DNA of 64,000 nt from Ziziphus jujuba (Eukaryota > Streptophyta > Magnoliopsida > Rosales > Rhamnaceae). Of the stretch, positions 1-14,915 are shown in pieces (position 1 is the stretch's first letter; every line of letters starts with the position of its first letter). The notes beneath the pieces are model-generated. The model was not told where the DNA came from, ran no database searches, and saw nothing but the letters and a program-made list of their open reading frames with translations. The stretch lies in NCBI RefSeq assembly GCF_031755915.1, contig NC_083388.1, positions 8,245,001 through 8,309,000 on the forward strand. The letters run 5' to 3'. The position numbers and the translations under genes were made by a program.

Positions 1-1483
1 TGCTAGAACTTTATGATTTTATCTTCAATTATAACAAATTAAAAAATTAAAGATATTAAGACGCCACTTAAATAAAATAGGACAATTCATACATATACAT
101 AATTCATATATTAACTTCCTTTCAGAAAAAAAAAAAAAAAAAAAAAAAAAGAAAGGACTTACTACGAAAAAAGGAGTATCAGCCACAATTAAAGGATTAT
201 ATTTTGTTGCTTTTTTTGGCACAATAACACTGTTACTTGTGACCAATAATTACTTAACTAAAATTTTTAGCTACATCATATTGTAGCTAAAAGTATTTTT
301 AGAGATAACTACTCTTGTAGCTGGAATAAATTGTTATGGTGAAAAATTATTTGTGGTGGCAAAATGGTTTTAGCCCCAGAGTATCTTATGGCTTAAGAAG
401 ACGTTGCTAATGCTCATTCTTGTTGTAGTTTTTTGTCTTATTTTATTTTATTTATATCTTATTAGGCATCATTGCATTTTAGTTTTCTTGATTTTTATAG
501 CTTTGCAAATAGTGCCCTGACCTTTTAAAGTTGTGATTTAAATCATCAATTTACAATTTGCTATAATTTGGACCATGTTTTCTTTTGACTAATAGGACAT
601 TTATTGGTTATCCCATGTGAGTTGCACGTGGGGATATCAAAATGGATTTTTTTTTTAAATAAAATAAAATGTATTGCATTGTAAAATTTTAAAACTAAAG
701 AGTATTAAATTGCACTTTAGCACCTTTCAGTTTGAAATTTGATATATTTTAATACAAGTTATGCCACTTGCATATAAGATGGCCTTTCAAAACCAGTTCA
801 AATTGCAACAAATTATAAATCAATGGCTTAAATTGTAACTTTTGAAAGTTCTGTTTTTATTACGGAACAAATTGAATGGCGATATTGTTAGCTTATAAGA
901 AATAAAACTGCAAGTGTTATCTAATCCAAACCACAGAAAAAGAAGGTAAATGCTTTTTGTACGGAAAAAAACTACAGTAAAAGAAAAGCAAAAAGATATA
1001 TAATTGTGTTACATATAACTTATAATCCTTATATGGAAGTAACGAAGCACGAATTCCATAAAATTACAATTTTTTTTAAATAAAATCCTGTAAATTGTTA
1101 CTGTAATTCCAAATTCGCAATAGACTTTTTTTGGAAATAAAATCTGGAGACATAATGATGATGATATATTTTTCATTCTTTTTAATATAAATTAGTCATG
1201 TCCATTATCTGGTTCTGATATGTATTGGTCAAAAAAATAATAATAATAACGGCTAAGTTTTATGGATATTCTCCAATGTTTTATAATTTGAATTTTCATG
1301 CTTTCCACGAATTTAACCTGCAAAGCCAACGATAACGATAATAGAAATGTAAGCATTTTCTAATTTTCTGCAACACAAATATTCTCGAGTCCTGCATCTT
1401 CATCATCATGATAAATAAAAATAATATAGAATATCCAATTTTTAATGCCATTAATAATCTGCTTGACTGTAAATGCTATGATG
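1..1483. other. AT-rich non-coding left edge
   Basis: No convincing gene is visible. There is a run of about 25 A at 126-150 and only low-complexity AT sequence elsewhere. The signal-peptide exon expected upstream of the subtilase relic cannot be recognised here; it is either lost or too diverged to see. Confidence 0.6.
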
Positions 1484-4726
<3,243 letters not shown>

Positions 4727-5593
4727 TTATTAATTGATGATCTACAAACCCAAATTGGAAAGAATAACTATTTCTAATTTTTTTTTTTTTTTTTTTTGAA
4801 ACTTTGGTTTTGTAAGAATATAAAGACATTTATGTTTCTTCACCGTCAAAGTCAGATATATATATATATATATATTTGTGAAGGGAATAAGATTGATTTG
4901 ATCAACACAAAAGATCTCAGCTTTGGAGTATGGTAGGCCCCAGCCTTATTGACCTACATATTAGAAAGCTTTATAGATATACTAGATTATTGACTGAACT
5001 GTAAACTGAAGCAAGAGGCAAAAAAGTAGTACAAAATGATGTTCGTACAAAAATACAAAAGGCAAAATATAAGTTCCTGAGTTCGTATTTTTGTTCCTTT
5101 GCTTTTGATTTTGTATATTTTTGTTTTTTCCCCTGTTTTTATACCATAGGGAAATAGTACTAAGGCTTGCATGGCAGCACATATAGGAATATTGTATTTT
5201 GTCGCTATATGTGTCCTGATTAAGTTCACACTCATATTGATAGTGATTTAATAAAAAAATGAAAAATCATATCTAAAAAAACAAGAAAAGTAGGAGGAAA
5301 ATTGGAGTTCAGGGATCAGATTCTATTGGTAGTACAATATTATACCCACTTTCTGGTCTAGTACACAATAGTGGTCGGCGCATTCTGGCAAATTTATATA
5401 TTATCCACTCTAGTCATGGAATTCCTTGTAAACATCTTTGTTTGTTTTGTTTATTTTATCCTTTTTGATAATAGGGTGTGGTGGAATCTACCTATGCAAT
5501 TAAAAAACGAAATCGCTTTAAAACGTCCACAAATTTTCATTAAAATATATATATATATATAAATAGTTATAGCACACTCTTCTTAATTTTTTT
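4727..5593. other. 3' flank of the subtilase relic
   Basis: Holds a poly-T stretch near 4780 and a short (TA)n tract at about 4857-4874. I see no gene. Confidence 0.5.
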
Positions 5594-5829
5594 GTACTCC
5601 ATTTTTTTAACGTAATTTTCATTATAACAAATATTGGAAACTAAAAAATTTACATGTATACATTTTTCTTTTTATTCTTAAACTCCCAAGTTTTAAAAAA
5701 GTCAAGCTCGGAGGAAAATACTATTCTGCTTTAGAAATTAAGTACATAAGAAATTAGGCACCCTATATAGAAGTGGTACTTGTAGTTGTAGTAGTTGTTG
5801 TAGTACAAAATACGAACTTGAATTAGTAC
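5594..5829 (+). promoter_or_regulatory. Cluster of GTAC cores upstream of the first COPT gene
   Basis: GTAC occurs at 5594, 5742, 5776, 5803 and 5826; the last four fall within 88 bp, directly upstream of the start codon at 5903. GTAC is the core bound by SPL7/CRR1-type copper-response regulators in plants and algae. Regulation by copper deficiency is therefore plausible but is inferred from motif spacing only; GTAC is short and palindromic and can occur by chance. Confidence 0.4.
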
Positions 5830-5902
5830 AAACACCAATATTTCTTCATAAAAAGTAGGTTTCCTACCTTTGACATTTCATAGAGAAAGTGGGGAGAAAA
5901 AA

Positions 5903-6268
5903 ATGAAAACCCATTTATCATTTCATTGGGACAAGAAGACAGAAATATTTTTCACAGGTTGGCCGGGACAAAGCTCTGAATCCTACATAACAGCCTTGGC
6001 ATGTGTGTTTTTGGTATCGCTGTTGGTAGAGTGGCTTTCCCACAAGGGGTTGACCAAGACTTGCTCGACTAGTTTTTCAGCAATACTTTTAGAAACTTTG
6101 ATGCATGGAACTCGGGTCGGATTGTCTTATTTGGTAATGCTTTCAGTGATGAGCTTCAATTTAGGCATTCTACTCTCTGCGGTTGCTGGATATTCGGTTG
6201 GGTTCTTGGCTTTTGGTTGTCGGTTTCTTAAGAGATATCCATCTGAAGAGATCCATTGTAGCGCCTAA
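5903..6268 (+). CDS. Ctr/COPT-family copper transporter, short N-terminus
   Basis: This intronless gene encodes 121 residues. COPT proteins form trimers that move Cu(I) across plasma or internal membranes. A membrane segment lies at about residues 27-48 (LACVFLVSLLVEWLSH), followed by TM2 with the MxxxM pair MLSVM, which lines the copper pore in this family, and TM3 with the GxxxG packing motif GYSVG. The start is the internal Met at 5903, because MKTHLSFHW aligns with MHMTFFW of the second COPT gene at 14439. The His/Met-rich N-terminal tail of that paralogue is absent; only the first Met and one His lie near the membrane entrance. A single Cys occurs in the C-terminal tail (IHCSA). The frame is open, so it is probably functional, but the missing Met motifs suggest different affinity or location. 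Confidence 0.85.
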   Translation: MKTHLSFHWDKKTEIFFTGWPGQSSESYITALACVFLVSLLVEWLSHKGLTKTCSTSFSAILLETLMHGTRVGLSYLVMLSVMSFNLGILLSAVAGYSVGFLAFGCRFLKRYPSEEIHCSA

Positions 6269-8393
6269 AGGATCCAAGTCATCATGATCTTCCTCCATTC
6301 AATTGCTAATCGCTTTGGTAAGTGAATTTTGTTATATATATCATCATATACATATTTATATATAGATGCTTTTGATCATTGGATAATTTGAATCCAAAAT
6401 CTCACATATTAGAAGAATGTGGTGGAGACTTTATATATGATCACATAATTGAAATATATCAAAGGAAGCTGTTGTATGGTAAAGTTTTGGTTGAAGCTTG
6501 AATATGTGTAAATTCTTTTTTTAATATGTTGTTAATTTCTGTATATAAGGCTCTTTTTTTTTTTCTTTTTTTTTTTAATTAGTGTTTGACATATGTACAT
6601 TTGTTAAATTGGAAGCAAGAATTTTCAACTCCCGTATTGATGGAATACAAAACTGTAGTACCTGTAGTCATGTCATCTGGACTACACCAACCCGTAGGAC
6701 AAAAGTCTAATATAGTTTACCATCCTCTAATCTAGTCCTATTTTAATTGAGATCCTTTATAAATTTTCCTTTCACTTGATACTTTATTTTCCTATTTGTT
6801 GTAATATAGGAAAGAAATAGTTATAAATTTCAATTATCACATTTTAAGTATAAAAAGTGTTATTTGTCATTATTAACAACCATAATTAATAGAACTTATA
6901 TATATTATTTAGTAATTTAAATGCCTACCCATAATTATTCACTTTCTCAAATTAAATTTTTTGAATAACAAGTCAATTCAATCAATAAATAATAGTCATA
7001 TCAATAATAATTTTACTGATGAACATCATTGAATAACTGAAAAAAAATATGTATATATATATATATCCTATAACTACACTAGCCACCAACTCGTTATATT
7101 TAGAGCATTTTCAATAGAATTTTTGTACATTTTATATTCTGTATTTTAAAAAATTACATATTTAAAAATATATTTCAATTTATTTTTTTTAAAATATATT
7201 AAAATAAAAAATGAATTTGACTTTTTAAATGCAGAGAATCAAACTCACTTTTTATATTGAACATTATACAATTTAATTTAGTGTTGGAATAAATTTCCAA
7301 CCACTATGATGTTTTAATTACTAATTTTTATTTTATTTATTTATTAACACTTCTTTTAATTACTAATAATTGAGAGGAAATTCAAATAACAAATTAGGAA
7401 AATAAACACATCAGTAAATATTTATAGAAAAAATGAAAATAAGAGCATAGTATAAAGAGCATTGTCGAAAAGTTTTCTAAAACTCTACTAATTATATTAA
7501 GAGACGCTTTTTATCATAAAGAAAATTTTTTTTTTTCTATTTTAAAGAGTCTTTTTGGAGATGATCTTACCATCCACTCAATGGCTAAAAAACTACCACA
7601 TGCTCAATGTTAGAGTTTTGTTAAGGTTTTATTAGGAATTTCAAATTTTATCCCCGCATCAAATTGAAAAATTAAGTGGTAGTTCTATTCATACTACAAA
7701 TTTTGATACACATGCTATATTTTTTTAATTATTTTTTAATATTCCAAAAATATCATTTGTTAAAAGTCACCAATATCCTTAAGTACATAAACAGAATAAA
7801 AATAATTGCTCTGTACACTGCAATAAAGTTTTAGAAAGAAAGAAAGAAAAAAAAAAAAAAAACTTAAAAATGGAGATAATGGAGTTTAGCAATCAAGAGG
7901 AAAAAAATCGACAAAAATAGTTGGTAAATTATTTCTTTCAATCCTCAAATTGTAAGTATTTAACTTTCTTTTTTTATTTATTTGCTTTTTTTATGCTTCT
8001 AAAAATGTAAGTATTTAGCTTTCTTTTTTTTTTTAATTTGCTTTTTTTATACTTTTATCAAGGTTTTTATTTTATTTTTTCCATTCTATCTTTTTTTTTT
8101 TTTTCAACCAATTATTTTCTTCAGTATTTATACTTCGAACTGTTCGATTATGTTTAGGTTTGTATACAATAAAAAATAATCGTCGTCCAATATATATAAC
8201 CTAAATGAATTGAACATGTATGAGTTATGTACATTTAACTACTTCAGTTATATCCAAATGATATAATCCAGATGAAAATACAAATATGTGAAGCTGTCTG
8301 ATTATATAATTCGAATAAAAACCCGTTTGGGTTACAACTGGACTACTCCCATTGTATTTGGGTTTTATATAATTTGGATGGAAAACCAAACTA
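6269..8393. other. AT-rich intergenic DNA
   Basis: No gene recognised. An element-like start (AGAGCATTTTCAATAGAA) occurs at about 7102 and resembles the start of a similar AT-rich stretch near 32632, but I could not fix its ends. Confidence 0.5.
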
Positions 8394-8394
8394 C

Positions 8395-8482
<88 letters not shown>

Positions 8483-8506
8483 CATATATATATATATATA
8501 TATATT
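8394..8506. repeat. Compound (TA)n(GA)n(TA)n microsatellite
   Basis: TA repeats at about 8395-8418 lead into about 31 GA units (8419-8480). After a short break (AGC) come another 11 or so TA units. Confidence 0.95.
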
Positions 8507-8569
8507 TTATATGGAAAGCTGCATTCATTGCATAAAAGAGGGCCAAAAACAATGGGCTTACAAAACAGA

Positions 8570-8667
8570 GGGGTCAGGGGCTTCCTCAGCGGCTAACAAG
8601 GACAACAAAACAGAAGGTGGGGTCAGAAGCTCCCTCAGCAGCTAACAAGGACAACAAAACAGAAGGT
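8570..8667. repeat. Tandem duplication of a 49-bp unit
   Basis: Two adjacent 49-bp copies (8570-8618 and 8619-8667) start GGGGTCAG and end CAGAAGGT, with only a few differences. They lie directly downstream (minus sense) of the RNase H-like fragment, so they may be part of the 3' end of the same element. Confidence 0.85.
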
Positions 8668-8775
8668 ATATAGCCTCCGCAACACAGGAAAATAAAAACT
8701 ACCAAATTTATTCTCTCTAAGAGCTTCCTTAGCAATATAGTCCGTACATTTGTTATAGCTTCTTCTGGAAGACCA
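8645..8775 (-). pseudogene. RNase H-like C-terminal fragment (LINE- or RVT_3-type)
   Basis: Read on the minus strand, one frame gives NKCTDYIAKEALRENKF, followed by a stop inside the 49-bp repeat region. The pattern A/TDxIAKEAL is typical of the end of the plant RNase H-like domain found in LINE elements and many derived fragments. Upstream the frame is interrupted by a TGA near 8785, so only a decayed 3' piece is visible. Confidence 0.35.
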
Positions 8776-8940
8776 TTTTCATGATCTGATCTCATATCTG
8801 GAGCTCCAAACACAGCGCTCCGATTCCACAGTCAATCAATATTGATCTTGTGAATATACGTAGGCTCAAATGGCATGTTTAGAGTTGCTGGTCCAGGCAA
8901 GTCCAACGTTATTCCTTTGATTGCATTGGTTCCCTAACCC

Positions 8941-9862
8941 GATCAAAAAAGAGAAAATGTACATCACGTTGTAACATATATATATATATATATATACATA
9001 TATACAAAAAAAAAAAAGGGGGTCTAATTATCATATACAAGGTATAAAACACATTGATAAATTACAAGGAAGATTTAATACCCTTTGGCTAAATATCATC
9101 CAGAAAGATTACCGGCTTTTTCAAAGCAATCCACTTCAGCTTCCTTTTTTTTTTTTTTTTTTTTTTTCCTTTTTGGTAAATAATTCACTCAGCTTCAGAC
9201 ATAGCTAAAGTTGACATTTTCATAGAGTGCTATTCCAAGTATACTTGGAATAAAGTGTTATTCAAAGCCATCTCATCCAGTAGAAAATTTTCTACCAAAA
9301 GCGTATGTCTTAGGCTTTGAACATTCAAAGCGGCTTAAAATCATTCATAAATTAAAGAACAAACTGAAATGGAGTATATCCCTAGCTATGTTTATTGTTA
9401 TTATTTTAATCTCTTTTTTTTTTTTTTCTTTTTTTAGATAACAAAGTAACAAAACCCAACGCGACATCAAGACCCAGGTTCAAGAATCAATAATCAATCT
9501 CTCCCAAAGCCAAAATAAATAAATAAACAAAATTACAAAAAAAAACCGTTGTCTCAAAAGATAAAGATGAAGGAGTCTAGCGAGAAAGTAACGACATATT
9601 AATCCAATCGAAACAACAGATAATGAAAAATGATTGGAAATGGAAAGTATATGTCCTTGTCTCCTATACCAACAAAATCAATCAATCTAAATCAATATTG
9701 CTTTAGATTTTCATATGAAAAAAATAATATTATATATATGTATATATGGAGGTAGTTTCACGTCAGAGAAAAAAAGAAAAAGAAAAAGAAAAAGGATTAC
9801 CAAATTTATGCTGATTGGCACATGTAGAGAATCTCACAACTTTGCGAGTATGTGAAATTCAA

Positions 9863-9895
<33 letters not shown>

Positions 9896-11762
9896 CACTT
9901 TATTTCTAGTCATAGACCAGTACTTTTTACTCCCTTCCACTTTTTTCATATTTTGGCTTAATAATTTTTCCTGCTTCACCTCTGCCTATTTGTTTCCGAA
10001 ATTGCTCCTATGTATAATAGTCTTTTTTTTTCTTTTTTTTTTTTTTGGCTGTTATATTGATTATATTATAAAAACATATAATAAACAGCTTTTCTTTCCA
10101 AGAATTCATTTTTTTCTTTTTCTTTTTTTTTGTATATAATAATTGAAGCAAAAATTTAATGTGTCTAGCTAGCATAAACAAAATAATAATAATAATAATA
10201 ATAATAATTTCAATGGCAAATAAGAGCAAATTTCCAAGTGAACGAGAGCGGAGTGCAAGCCGAAGCTAGTCCTTTGGATCGTTCAAGCGTCTGTCGACAT
10301 GTGAAATGGACATTTCCATAGACAATGGTGGAAAGAGTATGGTGGTGATGATGATGATGAGAGAGGGTTGAGTAGAAGAGGAGCTTGCTTATTTTTAATC
10401 ATCACCAATTTGGTATTGTTATTTTGTTGATATTGTTAAAAGCAATGCATGAATAAATTATTTTGATCTTCTAAAAACTTAAAAGCCTATTGGCCATGGG
10501 CAAGGTAAATAATCTCTTTGTACGTAGTAAACTTGATGGATTTGACTTGTAATTATAGTATGTTTTATAATAGATTCGTTGGAATCTAGTAAAGTTGTTG
10601 ATTTTCCCTGCCATGGAAACTATTACTTTTTCTTTTCTTTTAAAAATTTTTTAAACATATCTATAACAATTTCCACTAAATGGTAGAACAAGTCATGCTG
10701 TTGAGTTGATTTGAAAAATATTGCTCTCGCTTTTGGGCCAACTTGGAAGCAAAACCATCGGGTAAAGCCCATTAAATTCCATTATTGGGTCACTGATGGA
10801 CCCACCTGTTAGCCAGATGTTAAAGCAGAAACGCCACAATATAGAACTCAAAGCGGTTGAGTAATTTCTGTCCATTCATAAAGTCGCTTGGGGAGGGTAC
10901 GGGTGCATGGAGTTGAGCTATAACGCTGTTTGTAGGGAAAAAAATTTAAACATAGGCGGTCTTTGATTGTGGAGCAGGCTACCCAGGCCCTATTAAAGCC
11001 TAACGGAATGAAATGATAGAAATGATATAATGTAATTACAGAAAAGTTTCAATTTCTAAGAAAATTTTAGATTCATACTAATTTTGATTCTTTTAAATGG
11101 GATTCTAGAGTTTAATTCTTTTAAATGGGATTCTAGAGTTTAATTGTGAAATGATATAAATAATTTATTAGTTCTAATAAAATGGTATAATATAATTGAA
11201 AGGTGGTAGATCCAGCCGAATAAAAGAATTTCTTTATCATTAGGTCGGCTTTTGCAAAGATATTTTCTTTGTAGATAGCCTAGTGGATGTTTCCACTGTT
11301 TCGTTTTTTTTCTTTTTAATGTCAAATCATTGTTTCCAATTTGATTACAAGAAAGGAAAAAAAATAAAATAAAATAAAAAAATAAAAAAATAAAAAGTCA
11401 AGCATTTATTCTTATCTATACATTGTCCTCCGTCACGATCAGTTGATGACCTTGTGTTATGACAAACTTGCTTTATTGGTAAAATGGTCGACCTTTATTA
11501 GGCCTACTTAATTTCTAAATATTCTTCCATTATGTGTTTTTGTTCTTTATTTTGAACAAATGTTATTATTACTTCAGTTGTGGTCTTCATTTAAAAAATA
11601 AAATAAAATAAAATACACAACTTTAAAATAGAGTAGTTAGATAAATAGTGGATTTTTTTTTTATCTAATTGCAACACCATTTTTTATATATCATTATTAA
11701 TTATTTTTTATTTTTTAGTAAATAATTATTTTTATCATCATAACATCCAATTATATCAAAGA

Positions 11763-11806
<44 letters not shown>

Positions 11807-12125
11807 TAAATAGAATATCTAATCGTAAAATTGTCGGTGCAATAAATAAATTATTAAAAATTTTATATAAAAAGTATGTTTGACACTCAATATTTGAAAA
11901 ATTAAATTTCGTTCTCTATTTTAACTTCTTGATTTAAAAACTTATTAGAATTACGAAAAATATATGTGTCTTTTTAAAATAGAAAAATTGAAATTTTTAA
12001 AGAGCCTTATGCTCCAATAACAAACTTCAATTTTCCGGTCAACTCCCCTATTAGCCTTTTATCAAACTAAGCTGATATCTATATTTAATTTGAATATTTC
12101 TTCAACTAATTTTAATGGTTCTGAT
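8941..12125. other. Gene-free AT-rich stretch
   Basis: Contains poly-T runs (about 9145-9167, 9414-9435), an (AAT)n tract at about 10183-10207, and a (TA)n tract at 11766-11803. I see no coding signal. Confidence 0.5.
11766..11803. repeat. (TA)n microsatellite
   Basis: About 19 uninterrupted TA units. Confidence 0.95.
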
Positions 12126-12843
12126 TAGGGATGGGCAAAATCTAATCCAACCCGTTCAATCAGTCTAATCCAATCTATTTTTAGTGGTTTGGATTGGATT
12201 TTTATATAAATTGGATTGGATTGAATTCAAAAATATCAAAAATTATTTGGATTTGATTGGTTTAGGGTTGAAGATATAAACTCAATTCAATCCAATCCAA
12301 TTCAAACTATATATTATATAATTAAAAAAATTATATATTTTTATATTTTTTTATTCTTATATATTAATTCTTAATATTTTTTAACATATCCCTTAATTTT
12401 TAATATTTTTGTAACATTAATGCTTGTTTCTTGATGAAATGCATGATATGTATCAGTTTTTTTGCTACATTTTCGTTTTTATTTTGCATTGAAGAATGTT
12501 TTTTTTTTTTAATATTGATGAATGTTATTAGATATTATAGATTATAATTTTATATTTTATTCTATATTGTATTATTGTAATTGTATTTTATGTTTAGATA
12601 ATTACAATTTATTATTTATATTTTATGTTTGGAAGATTTTTAATTTGTATTATATATTGATAGACTCATAAGTTTCAAACCGATTAACTAATCCAAACCA
12701 AATCGATTATAAATTGTTTGATTTGATTTAGATTTGAAGTTTTTAATTATTTGGATTGAATTCTATATTATATAGACCGAACAGTATGAATTGAATTGTA
12801 TTTTGATCCAAAACCAAACCAATACAGTTCATACCCACTCCTA
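12126..12843. mobile_element. hAT-like MITE, 718 bp
   Basis: The ends are imperfect inverted repeats: TAGGGATGGGCA at the left and, read from the right end inward, TAGGAGTGGGTA. The flanks carry an 8-bp direct repeat with one mismatch (GTTCTGAT at 12118-12125, GTTCTGAC at 12844-12851). An 8-bp duplication with TAGGG-type ends is the pattern of hAT elements. The interior is AT-rich with many TTGGATTGGA-like repeats and has no transposase frame, so it is non-autonomous. Confidence 0.75.
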
Positions 12844-13770
12844 GTTCTGACTAAAAGCAAAATCTTTGCCAAAAAAAAAAAAAAAAAGGAGCAAAAATGG
12901 CTCTTTTTTTAGATTATGGAACAAACAATATTATCAATTGCAAAGTGCAAGCGTGTTTAAGCACGGAAGAACATGCAAATTAATACAATATATATATATA
13001 TATATATAAAGATAAAAACTTAGAAGTCAACTACCTATGTCCTGAAAAAACAAAAAAAAAACAAAAAAAAAAAACAAAAAAAAAACAAAAAACAAAAAGC
13101 AAAAAAGAAAAAAAGAAAAACAAAACAGGAAGAATCGACCCATAGGGAGACAATGACGTACGACATGATTATATTTTCTCAAGTACATGCTCTTAGGTAA
13201 TGAATCAGGCTCTGTTTATATTTAACATTTTAATCCCATAAGATGAAAATTATTTTTATATATTTAATACCATTTGTCTAGAAAAATATGTTGCCTATAG
13301 TTTATACACAACTAAACCCTACATTAAATTAAGTTTAAACATAAACAATTAATTAGTTCTTTACCCAAAAAAAAAAAAAAAAAACATAGACAATTAGTTG
13401 ACGACGAATATAACCGACAATTGAGCTTGTAAATATCTAAATATAATCAAGTTGGGTACAACTCTACGTAGTTTGCCTTATTTATGTATATATTTATTTA
13501 TTTATTTTGCTAGAAAGGGCATTGAGTTAATTAAAAGAAAACTTTATGATATTCAATTCATGCAATAAAAGATACATATATATTTTTTACATTACTAAAA
13601 ATGTCATAGGGGAAAAATTAAGCTTATGTATTACAAGAAGAATCTAGAAACTATTACGTTTAGTTTGATGAAGACCAAAAACTGTTTTATTTATTTCAAA
13701 AAGTATTTATTATATATGAAAACTATTTATTTATACAAACAAAATATACCGATATATTAATTATGAACTC

Positions 13771-13806
<36 letters not shown>

Positions 13807-13932
13807 CCCAAAGACTTATTTAAATCCCCTTAAAATTATATAATAAATAAATAAATTGGGGACATAGATTTTTTTTTTTTTCCCAAAATTGACCAATTCA
13901 AATAAATTATTTCTCATATCACATTAATTAGA
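12844..13932. other. A-rich intergenic DNA
   Basis: Contains a C(A)n low-complexity tract at about 13048-13125 and a (TA)n tract at 13774-13803. No gene seen. Confidence 0.55.
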
Positions 13933-14324
13933 GTACTATTTACCAAAATTTGTACTATATTATAATCCTCACCACGTACAAGTACAACTTGTGTAGTAGT
14001 TCTGGTAATTGTATCAAACTCCCTAGACCGGTTCTTTGGCCAACTGGCCTCACCTTCCCTATCACCCATTCATTCAATTGCTGGCTATCACAGAAGTGTG
14101 CAGGAACCAAATTAAAGTAAAATAATCACATCAGGAAAAGACCACCTTTAGTATTCGTACATCCATATCCAAATACCATACATACCCCTCAATTAAAAGC
14201 TAAACCCAACGGCACGCTTGACCCATTGGTTGACTTCAGCGACTCTAAATCTGTCGTATTGTAGAGAATCACAATCCCCCCTTTTTTCACGTCATAGTAG
14301 TACAAATTTCCAATCCCTATGTAC
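13933..14324 (+). promoter_or_regulatory. Cluster of GTAC cores upstream of the second COPT gene
   Basis: GTAC occurs at 13933, 13952, 13976, 13982, 14157, 14300 and 14321, seven copies in under 400 bp ending about 115 bp before the start codon. As with the first COPT gene, this matches the core of copper-response elements recognised by SPL7-type factors. Function is inferred. Confidence 0.4.
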
Positions 14325-14438
14325 TATCACATATTATGTGTGCATTGAAACTCTGTCACGGCCTTGTTCTTTTCTTGGTTCACTAAAATTCCAAATAAGA
14401 GGTGGAGGCAGAGAGAGAGAGAGAGAAGAGAGAGAGAG

Positions 14439-14915
14439 ATGGAGGGGATGGATCATGGTCATCATGACATGGGGGACATGGCATCGCCACCATCCATGAA
14501 CGGTACAGAAGGGATGCCCCATCATCATAAGATGATGATGATGCACATGACATTCTTTTGGGGCAAAAACGCTGAGATATTGTTCAACAAATGGCCTGGA
14601 ACCAGCACTGGCATGTATGTATTGGCCTTGGTTTTCATCTTCGTGCTTGCCCTTCTGGTTGAGTGGCTTTCCCATTGCAAATTAATCAAAGACGGTTCGA
14701 ACCACGTTGCGGCCGGTCTGGTTCAGACATTTTTGCATGCCATCAGAGTTGGTTTGGCTTATATGGTCATGTTGGCCGTTATGTCTTTCAACGTCGGAGT
14801 GTTTTTGGTGGCTATAGCAGGTCATACTGTCGGGTTCTTCTTTTTCGGGAGCAGGGTTTTCAAGAAATCGGAATTTGAAAAGGCAGGGTCGGATCTTCCT
14901 CCGATGAGCTGTTAA
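14439..14915 (+). CDS. Ctr/COPT-family copper transporter with His/Met-rich N-terminus
   Basis: This intronless gene encodes 158 residues and is a typical plasma-membrane-type COPT. The N-terminal 35 or so residues are rich in Met and His (MDHGHHDMGDM, HHHKMMMMHM), the extracellular copper-collecting tail. TM1 follows at about residues 54-72 with the family signature LLVEWLSH. TM2 contains MLAVM (MxxxM pore motif) and TM3 contains GHTVG (GxxxG). The C-terminus ends PPMSC, giving a Cys for passing copper to chaperones. The start at 14439 follows a (GA)n leader (about 14411-14438) and begins the Met-rich tail; an upstream in-frame ATG at 14364 would add an unlikely Arg/Glu-rich stretch translated from that GA tract. 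It lies 8 kb downstream of the short COPT gene on the same strand, consistent with an old local duplication. Confidence 0.92.
   Translation: MEGMDHGHHDMGDMASPPSMNGTEGMPHHHKMMMMHMTFFWGKNAEILFNKWPGTSTGMYVLALVFIFVLALLVEWLSHCKLIKDGSNHVAAGLVQTFLHAIRVGLAYMVMLAVMSFNVGVFLVAIAGHTVGFFFFGSRVFKKSEFEKAGSDLPPMSC

Noticed and set aside
8225..8485. Frame encoding LS and IY repeats
   Set aside because: Translation of the (GA)n/(TA)n microsatellite.
14364..14438. Upstream ATG extension of the second COPT gene
   Set aside because: The extra 25 residues are translated from a (GA)n leader and are absent from the family; the Met-rich tail begins at 14439.
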